Part shown: in pieces, positions 5,988 through 6,770 of the stretch
Layout of the letters: every line of letters begins with the position of its first letter
Position numbering within the stretch: position 1 is the stretch's first letter
NCBI GenBank assembly: GCA_013697365.1
Contig: JACCXA010000278.1
Location: forward strand, 1 to 6,770
Direction of reading: 5' to 3'
DNA length: 6,770 nt
Source of the DNA: Chthoniobacterales bacterium
GTDB lineage: Bacteria; Verrucomicrobiota; Verrucomicrobiia; Chthoniobacterales; UBA10450
The notes under the pieces: generated by a model
What the model was told of the DNA's origin: nothing
The model's database searches: none
The model's input: the letters and a program-made list of their open reading frames with translations, nothing else
Position numbers and translations under genes: made by a program

Positions 5988-6770
5988 TTGGAAACCTCGC
6001 TTCAGCACACGGAACGCACCTACCTCAGGCTCATTCTTTGGTCGCTGGGAAGTCTGATCATTTTCGTGCTCCTCTGCTGGGGAGGGTTTCGGTTCTATCG
6101 GCATTGGCAGGAAGGGCACCTGTTGCGCCGCGCTGCGGCCGTCTTGAGCGGTGGCGACCTCAAAACTGCGAGCCTTAACGCCCGGCGGGTGCTGCAACTG
6201 AATCCCGCAAACACCGACGCGATGCGATTGTTGGCGGACATTGCCGAGAAAGGTGGCGAGCGCAACGCGGTGGATTGGCTTCGTAAAGTTGTCCAGGCGC
6301 GACCCGATTCGGTGGATGATGCGCTGGCCCTCGCTCGTTCGGCCGTGCGAGTAAAGGATTTCGCTTCTGCGGCCAAAACGCTCGAGGGCTTGGGAGAACG
6401 AGCCCGGGATAAACCGGAATTTTATGCCACTTCGGCGCGTCTGGCCGAGGCGCGAAAAGACCTCGCGGCGGCCGAATCTCATTGGGCAAAGGCAGTCGAC
6501 CTGGCTCCTGAAAAAAGCGGACACCGTCTCCAGCTAGCCATAATTCGGCTCGGCCTCGTTGATCCGGCGAAGCGGCAGAGTGCGCTCGGCGCGCTAGAAG
6601 AATTGCGCGCTGATCCGAAGCAGCGCACCGCTGCGCTCCGAAGACTTGTTCTGGACGGGCTAGAGCACGGCAAAGACTCCCAGCGCGCGCTCGCTCTGGC
6701 GAAAGAGTTGGAGGATCACCCAGATGCTGGATTCGGCGATCGCATTCTGTACCTGGAGCTCCTTCGGCAA
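5988..6770 (+). CDS. Membrane-anchored tetratricopeptide-repeat protein, N-terminal part, cut by window edge
   Basis: The frame is open for 261 codons from TTG 5988 to the right edge with no stop. A short cytoplasmic N-terminus is followed by a single membrane helix (about residues 13-33, LRLILWSLGSLIIFVLLCW) and then a basic FRFYRHW stretch. From about residue 45 onward it is an alanine/leucine-rich helical repeat with TPR features: LLRRAAAVLSGGDLKTASLNARRVLQLNP (45-73), then repeats closing with VQARPDS (102-108) and AVDLAPEKS (about 176-184). Proline near the repeat ends and small residues at the packing positions are typical. TPR solenoids are protein-binding scaffolds, and membrane-anchored forms are common in envelope or exopolysaccharide assembly, but nothing here identifies the partner. 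It is divergent from the desaturase with 118 bp between starts. The opposite strand also has open frames here, but they lack any protein character. Confidence 0.88.
   Translation, partial: METSLQHTERTYLRLILWSLGSLIIFVLLCWGGFRFYRHWQEGHLLRRAAAVLSGGDLKTASLNARRVLQLNPANTDAMRLLADIAEKGGERNAVDWLRKVVQARPDSVDDALALARSAVRVKDFASAAKTLEGLGERARDKPEFYATSARLAEARKDLAAAESHWAKAVDLAPEKSGHRLQLAIIRLGLVDPAKRQSALGALEELRADPKQRTAALRRLVLDGLEHGKDSQRALALAKELEDHPDAGFGDRILYLELLRQ

Noticed and set aside
5958..6524. Minus-strand open frame of 188 codons
   Set aside because: It is opposite the TPR gene, which has a membrane anchor, repeat periodicity and a Shine-Dalgarno; the minus translation shows none of these.

Overview
The window is GC-rich bacterial chromosomal DNA, densely coding on both strands, with six protein-coding genes, two of them cut by the window edges. 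No RNA gene, insertion sequence, phage gene or CRISPR array was found. The style suggests a soil or freshwater bacterium of the Verrucomicrobiota or a relative: weak or absent Shine-Dalgarno sites, non-ATG starts, an intergenic dyad built from 'CACGGAT' units of a kind I associate with that phylum, and a small coiled-coil protein. This assignment is an inference from style and memory, not from a marker gene.

Layout, left to right. (1) Minus strand, 568 to the left edge: the first 189 codons of an AMP-forming acyl/aryl ligase with an unmistakable TSGSTGDPKG adenylation motif. (2) 569-678: intergenic, holding a 20-bp imperfect inverted repeat made of four 'CACGGAT' units. (3) Minus strand, 679 to about 2088: a polytopic membrane protein that looks like a divergent MBOAT (membrane-bound O-acyltransferase). 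(4) About 2079-2134: a short, dyad-rich divergent start region. (5) Plus strand, about 2133-4595: an 820-residue protein with a membrane anchor, an alkaline-phosphatase-superfamily domain with the full metal/nucleophile set, and about 13 C-terminal membrane helices, the architecture of eukaryotic GPI ethanolamine-phosphate transferases. (6) A 34-bp hairpin overlapping its stop codon, then a 94-residue coiled-coil protein (4636-4920). (7) Minus strand, 4928-5869, convergent with the previous gene: a three-histidine-box membrane fatty-acid desaturase-like enzyme. (8) 5870-5987: divergent intergenic region. (9) Plus strand, 5988 to the right edge: the start of a membrane-anchored TPR protein, initiated at TTG behind a good Shine-Dalgarno.

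The theme is envelope and lipid chemistry: an acyl-activating enzyme, a putative membrane O-acyltransferase, a putative membrane phospho(ethanolamine)transferase and a lipid desaturase. The most interesting unit is the ligase / MBOAT / AlkP-polytopic cluster at 1-4595. The ligase and MBOAT are codirectional and could activate an acyl group and pass it to a membrane or exported acceptor, as DltA and DltB do for D-alanine. The divergent AlkP protein could add or remove a phospho-substituent on a related glycolipid. That joint role is a hypothesis from gene neighbourhood and domain type only.
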